From positions 1-20,366 of the forward strand of contig UQCR01000118.1 of assembly GCA_900539655.1 (NCBI GenBank): a stretch of 20,366 bases of DNA. The letters run 5' to 3'. The notes below the pieces were generated by a model. That model had not been told where the DNA came from and searched no databases. It was given only the letters and a program-made list of their open reading frames with translations. This stretch comes from an uncultured Robinsoniella sp. (GTDB taxonomy: Bacteria > Bacillota > Clostridia > Lachnospirales > Lachnospiraceae). A program made the position numbers and the translations under genes. Position 1 is the first letter of the stretch. The number at the start of each line of letters is the position of its first letter. This document shows positions 6,861-14,466 of the stretch, one piece after another.

Positions 6861-7907
6861 TTACCGCTCTACGCCGTATAATGCCTCAATATTTTCAATC
6901 GGCACATCCCCTTCAAATGCCTGGCTTGCCATCAATATGTAACCGCCATTCTGATTCAGTGTTTTTATAAAACGCCGTGTTTCATCTGCAACTTCCTTAG
7001 GTGTTCCATAGGGCAGTATTCCCTGGGTATCAATTCCCCCATGAAATGTAATTTTCCCTCCGAATTCTTCCTGCAGGGTCTCCGGCTCCAGTCCTGCAAC
7101 CTTTTGGATCGGTTCCAGCACATCCACATTGCACTGGATTAATTCCGGAATAATGGGACGAACCGCACCGCAGGAATGCTGTTGGTAAAATGCGTTGTAT
7201 TTATGTGCCAGTGCTGTAAGCTTTTTCGTATTCTCTTTGAAGAATTCCCTCCACATGTCCACGCTGAACAAAAGGGAAATCTGGGTACCATAATCATCAT
7301 GAGGCCTTAAAATGTCAATTCTTCCTTCGCCGGCCTTAAAGATTCTTTCATAATATTCCAGTTCGAACTCTACCATACGGTCTAAAATCCGCTGAGCTAC
7401 ATCCGGCTCTTCAATCATCATGATAAAAAAACGATCCATATCTATTAGAAATGTTACAATCTGAAAGGGACCTTCATGCCCGACAATGATAGCCTTATCC
7501 GGATATTTATCACATTCTTCTTTGATCACGCTATAATCAAACCAATCCGGGTCCGGAAAGGGAAAGGCATCAACTTCTTCAATGGTTGCCACTTCATTCA
7601 ACGGAAAATAAGAAGTCATTCCATACTCGTCAATCGCTGTTTTATGAATGGTAGTTTCATATCCCCAATAACTGGTGGTCACTTTCTGTCCCTTTTCATT
7701 CACATACTCCTTTAGTTCCGGTCCTATGTATTTTGGTGAAACCGGAACTACATCAATGTTAAACTTTTCTAGTAACTGTCCGTACTCCGCAAATTGATAA
7801 TGCTTCATTAATTTTTCCACAACGGAATCTACTGCTTCAAATGCCGCCGGCGTACGATCCGGCTTCTGATGGGCAATTGCAGCCCTGACTCTTTCTCTGG
7901 ATGTCAT
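6861..7907 (-). CDS. Uroporphyrinogen decarboxylase-like protein (URO-D/MtaA superfamily), no C-terminal Cys
   Basis: This 348-residue TIM-barrel protein opens with the superfamily signature MTSRERVRAAIAHQKPDRTP. Other hallmarks are the GHEGPF segment (about 143-148), HDDYG (203-207), HSCG (244-247) and HGGIDTQ (289-295). HSCG supplies the His-x-Cys half of the zinc site used by corrinoid methyltransferases such as MtaA, but the third ligand, normally a Cys near the C-terminus, is replaced: the region reads ILMASQAFEGDVP. It is therefore closer to the large unassigned COG0407 group than to proven methyltransferases or HemE, and its reaction is unknown. A ribosome site AAGGAGG precedes the start. 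It is divergent from the AraC gene and 42% of the cluster's two URO-D genes lies away from the ABC operon, under its own promoter. Confidence 0.85.
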   Translation of the reverse strand: MTSRERVRAAIAHQKPDRTPAAFEAVDSVVEKLMKHYQFAEYGQLLEKFNIDVVPVSPKYIGPELKEYVNEKGQKVTTSYWGYETTIHKTAIDEYGMTSYFPLNEVATIEEVDAFPFPDPDWFDYSVIKEECDKYPDKAIIVGHEGPFQIVTFLIDMDRFFIMMIEEPDVAQRILDRMVEFELEYYERIFKAGEGRIDILRPHDDYGTQISLLFSVDMWREFFKENTKKLTALAHKYNAFYQQHSCGAVRPIIPELIQCNVDVLEPIQKVAGLEPETLQEEFGGKITFHGGIDTQGILPYGTPKEVADETRRFIKTLNQNGGYILMASQAFEGDVPIENIEALYGVER

Positions 7908-7940
7908 AATTATCCTCCTTCAATACCTTATGATAGCCTT

Positions 7941-7969
7941 ATTGTACCGTTAAAAAGCCATCAAAACAA
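7941..7969 (-). promoter_or_regulatory. Promoter of first URO-D gene
   Basis: On the minus strand TTGTTT (7969-7964) and TACAAT (7946-7941) are 17 bases apart and 34 bases before the URO-D start at 7907. Confidence 0.5.
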
Positions 7970-7977
7970 TGAAGAAA

Positions 7978-7994
7978 ACAATACACTTAATTGT
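7978..7994. promoter_or_regulatory. Candidate operator between URO-D and AraC genes
   Basis: ACAAT-N7-ATTGT (7978-7982 and 7990-7994) is a perfect 5-bp inverted repeat lying between the two divergent promoters, just upstream of the URO-D -35 box. An AraC activator of the URO-D gene would be expected to bind here. The arms are short, so chance is possible. Confidence 0.3.
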
Positions 7995-8022
7995 ATATTT
8001 TCAAACTAATTATAATTCCTAA

Positions 8023-8051
8023 TTGACAATTTTATACTATGTTTTTATAAT
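8023..8051 (+). promoter_or_regulatory. Consensus promoter of the AraC regulator gene
   Basis: TTGACA (8023-8028) and TATAAT (8046-8051) are separated by exactly 17 bases: a perfect sigma-A consensus, 50 bases before the AraC start codon. Confidence 0.8.
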
Positions 8052-8101
8052 AGAATAAGACAAGTGGTTTATATCAGCTATGACAGTGTAGAGGATTCCA
8101 T

Positions 8102-9010
8102 ATGACAATTGATGAAAGAATAAAAAACGTATTGAATTTAAGCTACCGTTTATCTGCACCTCCCAAAAATGATAACTTTTTATTCCATATAATACGCGCC
8201 GGCTGCAATTATTTTGATGAAGATTTTGAAATTATCCGTGACAATGATTATCCCTATTACACGGTTCATTTTGTCTTCGACGGATGCGGCATTTTTCATA
8301 TTGCCGAAAAAGAACATCTGCTTAAAAAAGGGGATGCCTTCATCATTTATCCTGGTGAAGCACATGATTACAGCAATTATAACCAGTCCTCTCTTGGACT
8401 GCTGTGGATTGAACTGTCAGGAAGTAACTGCAAAGAGTTATTCAGTTACCTGCTCTCCAACAACCAATATGTCTTCAAAAATGTATCCACTGAAAAAGCC
8501 GGACTGCAGCTCATTGATATATTAGAATATATAACCATTGGTTTAAGAGAAGATTGCAAAGAAGAAGATAGATTGGAACGTAATAATATTTACACCAGCC
8601 CTGAGATTAATAAATACGAATTGTCCTCTAAGGTTTACACTTTTATCATGTATTTATTAGATTTAATGACAGGGATTCCTCAAAAAAATACGCCTGCACT
8701 AATCGTGAAGGCGCTTTCTTACATCGATGAAAATTTTACCGGTCAGATACAGATTCGGGATATCGCAGATAATCTGCATATCAGCCACACATATCTCACC
8801 AGATTGTTTCAGAAAAACGTTGGTGTAACTCCCATCAAATACATGAACATGAAACGCATTGAATATGCCTGTTATCTTCTGCAGAATACGGACTTAAGCT
8901 GTGAAGCAATCAGTGATAAGACCGGTATCTACGATAATGCTTATTTTCATAAAATGTTTAAATCCGTAAAAGGGATGACCCCAGTCCAGTACAAAGAATC
9001 CCTGCGTTGA
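8102..9010 (+). CDS. AraC-family transcriptional regulator with cupin sensor
   Basis: This 302-residue protein has an N-terminal cupin-type sensing barrel (about residues 25-110; GDAFIIYPGEAHDY is the typical AraC arm/cupin stretch). Its C-terminal domain (203-302) carries two helix-turn-helix motifs: IRDIADNLHISHTYLTRLFQ, and the second ending NAYFHKMFKSVKGMTPVQY. The cupin usually binds a small ligand such as a sugar or related metabolite. The gene is expressed from a consensus promoter and is divergent from the URO-D gene at 6861-7907, its likeliest target. Its end lies three bases from the end of the convergent response-regulator gene. The start has GAGGA eight bases upstream. Confidence 0.92.
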   Translation: MTIDERIKNVLNLSYRLSAPPKNDNFLFHIIRAGCNYFDEDFEIIRDNDYPYYTVHFVFDGCGIFHIAEKEHLLKKGDAFIIYPGEAHDYSNYNQSSLGLLWIELSGSNCKELFSYLLSNNQYVFKNVSTEKAGLQLIDILEYITIGLREDCKEEDRLERNNIYTSPEINKYELSSKVYTFIMYLLDLMTGIPQKNTPALIVKALSYIDENFTGQIQIRDIADNLHISHTYLTRLFQKNVGVTPIKYMNMKRIEYACYLLQNTDLSCEAISDKTGIYDNAYFHKMFKSVKGMTPVQYKESLR

Positions 9011-9013
9011 TTC

Positions 9014-10573
9014 CTATGGCTGATTGCCGGTGGGCGCGTTATCCCCCCGGTACTCACGGGGGCTGCAGCCAACGTATTTTTTAAATATTTTAGAAAAATA
9101 GTTCTGACTATTAAAACCAGTCTCATAGGTGACTTCTTTGATGCTTTTTTTCTCATGGAGCAAGAGCTTTGCCGCTTCTATCCTCTTTTCTGCAAGCACA
9201 TCCGTAAAGTTTTTCCCGGTGCTTTTCTTGAACACACGGCTCAGATAAAAAGGAGAGATGCGCAGATATGCTGCCATATCATCCAGCGTAATATTGTTTC
9301 TGTAATTTTCTGTAATATACATCATTGCCTGCTCTACAAGATAATGATTATTCGTCCGGTTAAATTTCAGGATGCCCTCCTGCATGGTAAGCAGCTGCAT
9401 CTCCAGATAAAAAGCCAGTTCCTTCGTATCTTTTAAAGCAAGTATCTCTTCCAGTGACACCGTAAATTCCATGAGTAGAGTTACATCTGCATATTGCTGC
9501 CTGACCTCTCCGGTCAGCAAAACCAATAGATTATACACCCTTTCTTTTGCCTGTGCCAGATTCTCGGACTTTAGAATCAACTCCGTGCTGACAGCAGACA
9601 GAAGCGTCCCCAGCTCTTTCCGGTCGTTTTTCTTTAATTGAGAAAGGAGGTCTCTGGCACTTCCCGGTATGTCAGGGACTGAGCGGGAGACAGCTGCGGT
9701 GTCTTCCCCATAGATATGAAATGCTGCTTCTAAAGTACATTGTTTTAGTGCTTGCAGTGCCTGCTTATAGGATTCACATAATTCATTTGTGTCCCGGTAG
9801 ATATTCCCCACACCGATCCGGCAGGAATCCTTGCCCATTTCATGAAGCAACATACTGGTAAAACGCCCCACCTCAGTCAGCTTGCGTTCCTCTAGCAGCT
9901 TATCTTCCAAAATGAAAAAAATAAGGAGGTTGTTAAACGGTTCACCGATGCATTTCATTCCCACATCCTGCAGAGCCTGTTTGATTTTGCGCAAAATCAA
10001 CCTGGGGGTATTCTCATATTGGACCGCAAGGCAAAACCCGCTCTGTACTTCAAATCCCAGAAATGACATAATTCGTTCTAATTCATCATCTGCTTTCCTG
10101 GAAATCAGGCTGTAAATGCAGTCGCTCTCCACTATTGGGCGGATACTCTCCATCCGGTCTAAGAGCAGGGAATTCTGCGTCCGGCTCTTCTTTGCACTTT
10201 CCAGCTTCTTTCCGATTTGTTCAAATGCATTCTTTAAGGTCTCTATTTTAACCGGTTTCAGGATAAAATCTTCCACCCCAAGCTTCACCGCTTCCTGGGC
10301 ATATTCAAACCGGTTATAGGATGAGAGGATGAGAAAAAACAGATCTTCCTTCATTTTTTTCAATTCCCGGATGGTATCCAGACCGTTGATACCAGGCATG
10401 TTAATATCCACCAGCACCACATCCGGAAGAAAAGATCTGCATTTCTCAATTGCCTGAAATCCATTTTCTGCTTCCATGATCTGTGCGACAAAGGGACAGT
10501 TTGTCTGAATCATTAATTTTAAAACTTCCCGCTCAATGGGTTCATCTTCAATTATCAGCAAATTAAACATCAT
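9014..10573 (-). CDS. YesN-type response regulator with AraC output domain
   Basis: This 519-residue regulator has a receiver domain (about 3-120) with acidic pocket E9-D10-E11, phosphoacceptor Asp56 in VLVDINMPG and the conserved Lys in FILKPVK. A long central region (about 130-410) of the YesN type follows, with an HTH_18 AraC DNA-binding domain at about 417-519 (TLDDMAAYLRISPFYLSRVF and NSQNYFSKIFKKYVGCSPREY). It would be phosphorylated by the kinase encoded just upstream and activate genes for carbohydrate or other small-molecule uptake. The start is ATG-ATG at 10573-10568, with AAGGAG seven bases upstream. That ribosome site lies in a duplicated copy of the kinase gene's end. Confidence 0.92.
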   Translation of the reverse strand: MMFNLLIIEDEPIEREVLKLMIQTNCPFVAQIMEAENGFQAIEKCRSFLPDVVLVDINMPGINGLDTIRELKKMKEDLFFLILSSYNRFEYAQEAVKLGVEDFILKPVKIETLKNAFEQIGKKLESAKKSRTQNSLLLDRMESIRPIVESDCIYSLISRKADDELERIMSFLGFEVQSGFCLAVQYENTPRLILRKIKQALQDVGMKCIGEPFNNLLIFFILEDKLLEERKLTEVGRFTSMLLHEMGKDSCRIGVGNIYRDTNELCESYKQALQALKQCTLEAAFHIYGEDTAAVSRSVPDIPGSARDLLSQLKKNDRKELGTLLSAVSTELILKSENLAQAKERVYNLLVLLTGEVRQQYADVTLLMEFTVSLEEILALKDTKELAFYLEMQLLTMQEGILKFNRTNNHYLVEQAMMYITENYRNNITLDDMAAYLRISPFYLSRVFKKSTGKNFTDVLAEKRIEAAKLLLHEKKSIKEVTYETGFNSQNYFSKIFKKYVGCSPREYRGDNAPTGNQP

Positions 10574-10657
10574 GTCAGCTCCTTACGTTCTTCTTCAAAC
10601 GGCTGATTGAATTTCATGTCAGCTCCTCGCTTTCTTCTTCAAATGGCAGATTGATGG
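10570..10657 (-). repeat. 44-bp tandem duplication at the kinase/regulator junction
   Basis: Bases 10570-10613 and 10614-10657 are two adjacent copies of a 44-base unit identical at 36 positions by my hand alignment. The 10614-10657 copy encodes the last residues of the kinase (PFEEESEELT, stop). The other copy still reads PFEEERKELT, stop in the equivalent frame, but lies outside any gene and supplies the response regulator's ribosome site and start. Confidence 0.85.
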
Positions 10658-12107
10658 AAATAGCCGTACCGCAGCCCTGACTGCTTTCTATGGTCAAAAT
10701 TCCCTCTGTGCCGTAAAATACATCCAGACGCCGCCTTACATTATTCAATCCAATATTATTGCCATTGGCACGGGTGCCGGTTTCCTTTAGCCGCCCGGAG
10801 GTGATGGCTTCCAGAATATCACTGTCCATACCCACGCCGTTATCTTCCACAAGTACGCAGATTTTATCATGCTTTCTATAGATCACCACGTCAACCGCCG
10901 CATCTTCCATCATATCTGCCACCCCGTGGATGACTGCATTCTCCACCAATGGCTGAATGACCATACCCGGCATAATCGGATTTGGCAGCCCCTCTTCCAC
11001 AAAAAGCTGGAATTGTATCCGGTGTCCAAAACGTTTCTTCTGGATTTCCAGATAGTTTTTAATGCAGGCAATCTCGCCCATCAGGTCGGAAGTACTATTT
11101 GATTTTTCGAGACTGTAACGCAGCAGTTCCGAAGTAATTTCCATCAGTTCCTTTGTCTTTGGAGCATTCTCCAGATACGCCATCCTGGAAATCAGACTCA
11201 GGGTATTGAACAGAAAATGTGGATTGATTTGTCCCTGTAAAACTTTCAGCTCCGTTTCTGTAAGCAGATCATGGATTTTCAGATTTTCATTTTCACTCTC
11301 CAGGATGCGTTTTTCCAGAACTGACTTTTCTTTCACATGTTCAATATTTTTCTGAATGCTTACAGACATATCTTCAATTGCTTCACACAGCACTTTCAGA
11401 TCATTGTCTGCGCTATTGATTGGGGCAAGGTGGTAATTCCCATGTTTGATGCCTTTTATATTTTCAACAATTTTACCCAGAGGCCTGGTGATTGTGCAGA
11501 TCGAAATAACCGCAAACAGAATAGTGATCACAAACATCAACGTGATGATAATAATGGTAATTACAATAGACGTTTTTAGCCGCTGAATCATATCATCTCT
11601 CTTTAAATTCATCTCATGGGTCAGCAGTGTGGAGTACTCTATGTAAGTGCCCTGTATATTTTCCGGAATGCGGGAAAAATATCCGTAAAACTCATCCATG
11701 CTTCTTCTCTGTTCCTTTAAATCATAGAATCCCTCTGAATAAGAATCTACCATATTCCGAAGCAGCTGATACCGCCATTTCAGCGAATCGCTGTCCGTGT
11801 ATTCTGTCAGATGATCCAGCCTTTCATGAACAATTTTCATCGTATTCTCAAATGACTTCAGATATTCATTGTCACGAAGGTACAAATACGTCTGGGCATC
11901 GGAAGCAGCGGATTCCATATTTTGATAAAAGCTGCCAAGTTCACTGTATTGGTCAGAAAAATCACTGTAGGCATACAGTGCGTTTATATTTCCTTTGTTG
12001 GAAAGTAATGCAATGATAAAGACAAATAGAAAAAGGATGCCGGCATATAGTACCAGCTTGTATTTAATCCGGTTAAATTTATTTAAAAGAGGGGCTATAT
12101 GCTTCAT
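10614..12107 (-). CDS. YesM-type sensor histidine kinase
   Basis: This 497-residue membrane kinase has TM1 at about 17-36, an extracytoplasmic sensor of about 140 residues (helical, four-helix-bundle-like), TM2 at about 180-204 and a HAMP linker starting at TRPLGKIVENIKGI. The His_kinase domain has the phosphoacceptor motif INPHFLFNTLSLISRM (His297). The ATPase domain shows the N-box QPLVENAVIHG (N390), G1 DNGVGM (422-427) and G2 GNNIGLNNV. I choose ATG 12107, since AAAAGGA stands eight bases upstream; an in-frame ATG at 12116 would overlap the ribosome site. It pairs with the downstream response regulator. YesM-type kinases commonly work with sugar-type ABC binding proteins, as encoded here upstream. 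Confidence 0.92.
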   Translation of the reverse strand: MKHIAPLLNKFNRIKYKLVLYAGILFLFVFIIALLSNKGNINALYAYSDFSDQYSELGSFYQNMESAASDAQTYLYLRDNEYLKSFENTMKIVHERLDHLTEYTDSDSLKWRYQLLRNMVDSYSEGFYDLKEQRRSMDEFYGYFSRIPENIQGTYIEYSTLLTHEMNLKRDDMIQRLKTSIVITIIIITLMFVITILFAVISICTITRPLGKIVENIKGIKHGNYHLAPINSADNDLKVLCEAIEDMSVSIQKNIEHVKEKSVLEKRILESENENLKIHDLLTETELKVLQGQINPHFLFNTLSLISRMAYLENAPKTKELMEITSELLRYSLEKSNSTSDLMGEIACIKNYLEIQKKRFGHRIQFQLFVEEGLPNPIMPGMVIQPLVENAVIHGVADMMEDAAVDVVIYRKHDKICVLVEDNGVGMDSDILEAITSGRLKETGTRANGNNIGLNNVRRRLDVFYGTEGILTIESSQGCGTAISINLPFEEESEELT

Positions 12108-12113
12108 GGGACA

Positions 12114-12224
12114 CATCCTTTTAATTGAAGTTATCTTTTATTAAAGTTATCTTTTATTGAGTTAACTTTTAGTAATGCTATCTTTTAGTAATGTTACCTT
12201 TTAGTAATCCTATCTTATATTAAA
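12114..12224 (-). repeat. Seven tandem 16-bp units before the kinase gene
   Basis: On the minus strand the units approximate ATTACTAAAAGATAAC, starting at 12224, 12208, 12192, 12176, 12160 (15 bases), 12145 and 12129. The first unit contains the stop codon of the second URO-D gene. The seventh, TTCAATTAAAAGGATG, contains the kinase's ribosome site. Every unit keeps an A-rich run ending in AG, reminiscent of weak Shine-Dalgarno sites. Confidence 0.8.
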
Positions 12225-13243
12225 TAGTTTTTTACAGTAGATCGGAAGAGTCTTATATTAGCTTCCGGCGTATTGGATGGAAGTGCACAGCCGGCTCCGA
12301 TAACCAGCCCTTCCCCCTTGAAAATATCCAGAACACGGTACGTTTCTTCCTGCATTTGCTCAGGTGTTCCAAAATAAAAGGAACCGGAAGGGTCAATCGG
12401 TCCAAACATCAGGGATTTCCCCTTTAACAGGCGGGCTGCCCTGCCGATATCTGTTTTGTAGTCCACTTCCACACCGGTAAATCCAATGTTGGCAAGATCC
12501 TCCATGATCAAATCCGTGTTGCCGCAAATATGGCACACTACTGGAATTCCTGCTTCACTTAAATCTTTTTGTAAACGTTTGTGATAGGGATATGCAAACT
12601 TCTGATACATATTCCGGCTGATCAGATCCGGTCCGCAGGAACTGTCGCCAAAGCTTGTCATATCCGCACCCGCTTCCATCATAAGTTTATGAAGCGTAAG
12701 ATGTACATCATAGGCACGATCCATTAGGCAGAAGATCTTTTCTTCCATTTCTTCATCCAGCAGGTCCGCCATAAAGTCCTCCATGCCATATGCCAGCATA
12801 GCCAGACTGAATGCCATCTGATCGCAGTTCCCCCTTATCCAGAGTTCTCCTCCGCTTCGCTGCCTGGTCAGATTAACTGCATCCAGGAGTATTTTTATCC
12901 GGTCATTTTTCAACAATTTCTCCGGTGCCATCATTTCGATCAGACGGTCTATATCGTCAGAAGCACACCCCATGGCTCTTGCCGGCTCATTTTCCGGGAA
13001 ATCCACCGGAACACCGATTGCCCCGGCCTCTATACAGGTATCGATATCAATTAATATGCCATCCAGACCGTATTTCCTCGCTGCCGTAATATGGGCATCG
13101 GCAATGTGTGCCGGATTACTGCGGTATTCAGCCATGGAAATCCCAAGCTCTGAGGCTGCCGACATAAAATTGTGAAGCATCATGGGTGTACGGTCTGCTT
13201 TTTCTGTGGCTATCGCCGTTTTCACTCTCTCGTAACCGTTCAT
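12215..13243 (-). CDS. MtaA/CmuA-like URO-D family methyltransferase
   Basis: This 342-residue TIM-barrel protein starts MNGYERVKTAIATEKADRTP. It has the full zinc-site pattern of corrinoid:coenzyme methyltransferases: HIC at 238-240 (CHICGNTD) and a distal Cys319 in GAGCALPSNTPEANI. In MtaA and CmuA this zinc activates a thiol that accepts a methyl group from a methyl-corrinoid protein. The zinc motif makes a methyl-transfer role plausible, but the usual corrinoid protein is not in this window, so the substrate is unknown. It lies in an operon between the binding-protein gene and the sensor kinase. AAGGAGG precedes the start by eight bases. Its last codons fall within a tandem-repeat array. 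Confidence 0.85.
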   Translation of the reverse strand: MNGYERVKTAIATEKADRTPMMLHNFMSAASELGISMAEYRSNPAHIADAHITAARKYGLDGILIDIDTCIEAGAIGVPVDFPENEPARAMGCASDDIDRLIEMMAPEKLLKNDRIKILLDAVNLTRQRSGGELWIRGNCDQMAFSLAMLAYGMEDFMADLLDEEMEEKIFCLMDRAYDVHLTLHKLMMEAGADMTSFGDSSCGPDLISRNMYQKFAYPYHKRLQKDLSEAGIPVVCHICGNTDLIMEDLANIGFTGVEVDYKTDIGRAARLLKGKSLMFGPIDPSGSFYFGTPEQMQEETYRVLDIFKGEGLVIGAGCALPSNTPEANIRLFRSTVKNYLI

Positions 13244-13263
13244 TTTCGGGTCCTCCTTACAAT

Positions 13264-13283
13264 GGAAGGGGAACCCCCCTTCC
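13264..13283 (-). promoter_or_regulatory. GC-rich hairpin between binding-protein and URO-D genes
   Basis: GGAAGGGG (13264-13271) and CCCCTTCC (13276-13283) form a perfect 8-bp stem with a 4-base loop, in the 59-base gap between two co-directional genes. On the transcribed strand no U-run follows, so it is more likely an mRNA-stabilising or partial-attenuation hairpin that raises binding-protein level over downstream genes than a full terminator. Confidence 0.5.
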
Positions 13284-13302
13284 TGTTATTTTATGTTATC
13301 CT

Positions 13303-14406
13303 CTATTTCAAGTCAACTTTAACTTTTAATGCATCTGAATAAGTATCCACATTATCTTTTGTTACGATAATGGTTCCGGCATCATTCACTACGTTCTCAG
13401 GCTTTTTGCCTTCGGTAATATTCTGATACAGCCAGTAAGCCGCCTGGTATCCGTAATTATAGAATGATGTTACAACTGTTCCGTCCAGAGAACCGTCTTT
13501 GATTAAATCCAGAGTTTCTTCCGTATCATCCACTCCATATACCAGGACTTTATCACGGATTTCTTTTTCCTGCACTACCTTCGCACATGCCGGACCAGCT
13601 TCTGCAGCCAGATTGATGGCAACATTGATATCTGGATATGCTTTGAATGTATTTTCCCATTCAGTAGTGGCTTTCATTTTATCAGATTTGGATTCTGTGA
13701 TGCTGACAGTCTCAAATCCGCCTTTATGCTTTCCAAAAACTTCTTTAATGGCATCTATCTGGTCATGGGCAATCTGGTAATTCAGTGCAGCAACCTGAAT
13801 GGATGCTTTAATTGGTGTATTTTCATCAATCTTTTGGGAAACGGATTCATACAATACTTCTGCCTGTTTCTTTACGTCTTTGCCAAAGAATGCAAGCCTG
13901 TCGGTATCCAGAATGTCCGAGTCTACCACCAGAACCGGAATGCCTGCATCAATTGCTGTTTTAACAGGTGCCGCGGGAACAAGGCCCTGGGTAATGATGG
14001 CATCCGCTTTCTGGGCAACTGCAGTCTCAACCAGTTTTGACATCTCTTCCGGGGATACGTTCTGCGGACCAACCCAGTCCCCTTCTATGCCAAGCTCTTC
14101 ACATGCTTTTTCAAATCCATCTTTGGCAATCAGCCAGATCGGATGTGCCAGCAGCGGAGATACATATACAAAATGGAGTTTTTTTCCATCTTTATTCACT
14201 GCTGCATTTTCACTTGTCTTACCGGCTTCTTCTGTGGAATTGCCGGCGGCATCTGATTTGGATTCCCCAGAATCTGTTTTGGCTGCAGAATCCGCCTGGG
14301 AAGCAGCGTTATCTGTTTTGGAGGCTGTGTTTTCTGTGGTACATGCTGTTAACGATAAGGTCATGGCAATGGCTAATACAGACGCGATTATTTTTTTCAT
14401 TTTCAT
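13303..14406 (-). CDS. Sugar-type ABC transporter substrate-binding lipoprotein (RbsB-like)
   Basis: This 367-residue lipoprotein has a lipobox ending at Cys22 (LSLTAC) and a low-complexity Ser/Ala/Lys/Asp linker of about 50 residues. A Peripla_BP_4 domain follows from about residue 76 (FVYVSPLLAHPIWLIAKDGF, then AIITQGLVPAAPVKTAIDAG and VLVVDSD). The family carries ribose, galactose, AI-2, purine nucleosides and other small ligands to an ABC importer; the ligand cannot be read here. It may also present ligand to the kinase encoded downstream. AAGGAG lies eight bases before ATG 14406. It follows the truncated ATPase gene by 60 bases. Confidence 0.9.
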   Translation of the reverse strand: MKMKKIIASVLAIAMTLSLTACTTENTASKTDNAASQADSAAKTDSGESKSDAAGNSTEEAGKTSENAAVNKDGKKLHFVYVSPLLAHPIWLIAKDGFEKACEELGIEGDWVGPQNVSPEEMSKLVETAVAQKADAIITQGLVPAAPVKTAIDAGIPVLVVDSDILDTDRLAFFGKDVKKQAEVLYESVSQKIDENTPIKASIQVAALNYQIAHDQIDAIKEVFGKHKGGFETVSITESKSDKMKATTEWENTFKAYPDINVAINLAAEAGPACAKVVQEKEIRDKVLVYGVDDTEETLDLIKDGSLDGTVVTSFYNYGYQAAYWLYQNITEGKKPENVVNDAGTIIVTKDNVDTYSDALKVKVDLK

Positions 14407-14466
14407 TATTTAATCTCCTTCATCATTCATATTATTTTAAATTGCAAGTTTCATTTTCTTCCATAT

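Noticed and set aside
9044..9062. CCCCCG/CGGGGG hairpin between the converging AraC and response-regulator genes as terminator
   Set aside because: It lies inside the response-regulator coding end and has no U-run on either strand.
13799..14413. 204-codon plus-strand open frame opposite the binding-protein gene
   Set aside because: It is antisense to a clear lipoprotein gene, has no recognisable domain, and its Ser/Ala richness mirrors the opposite strand's low-complexity linker.
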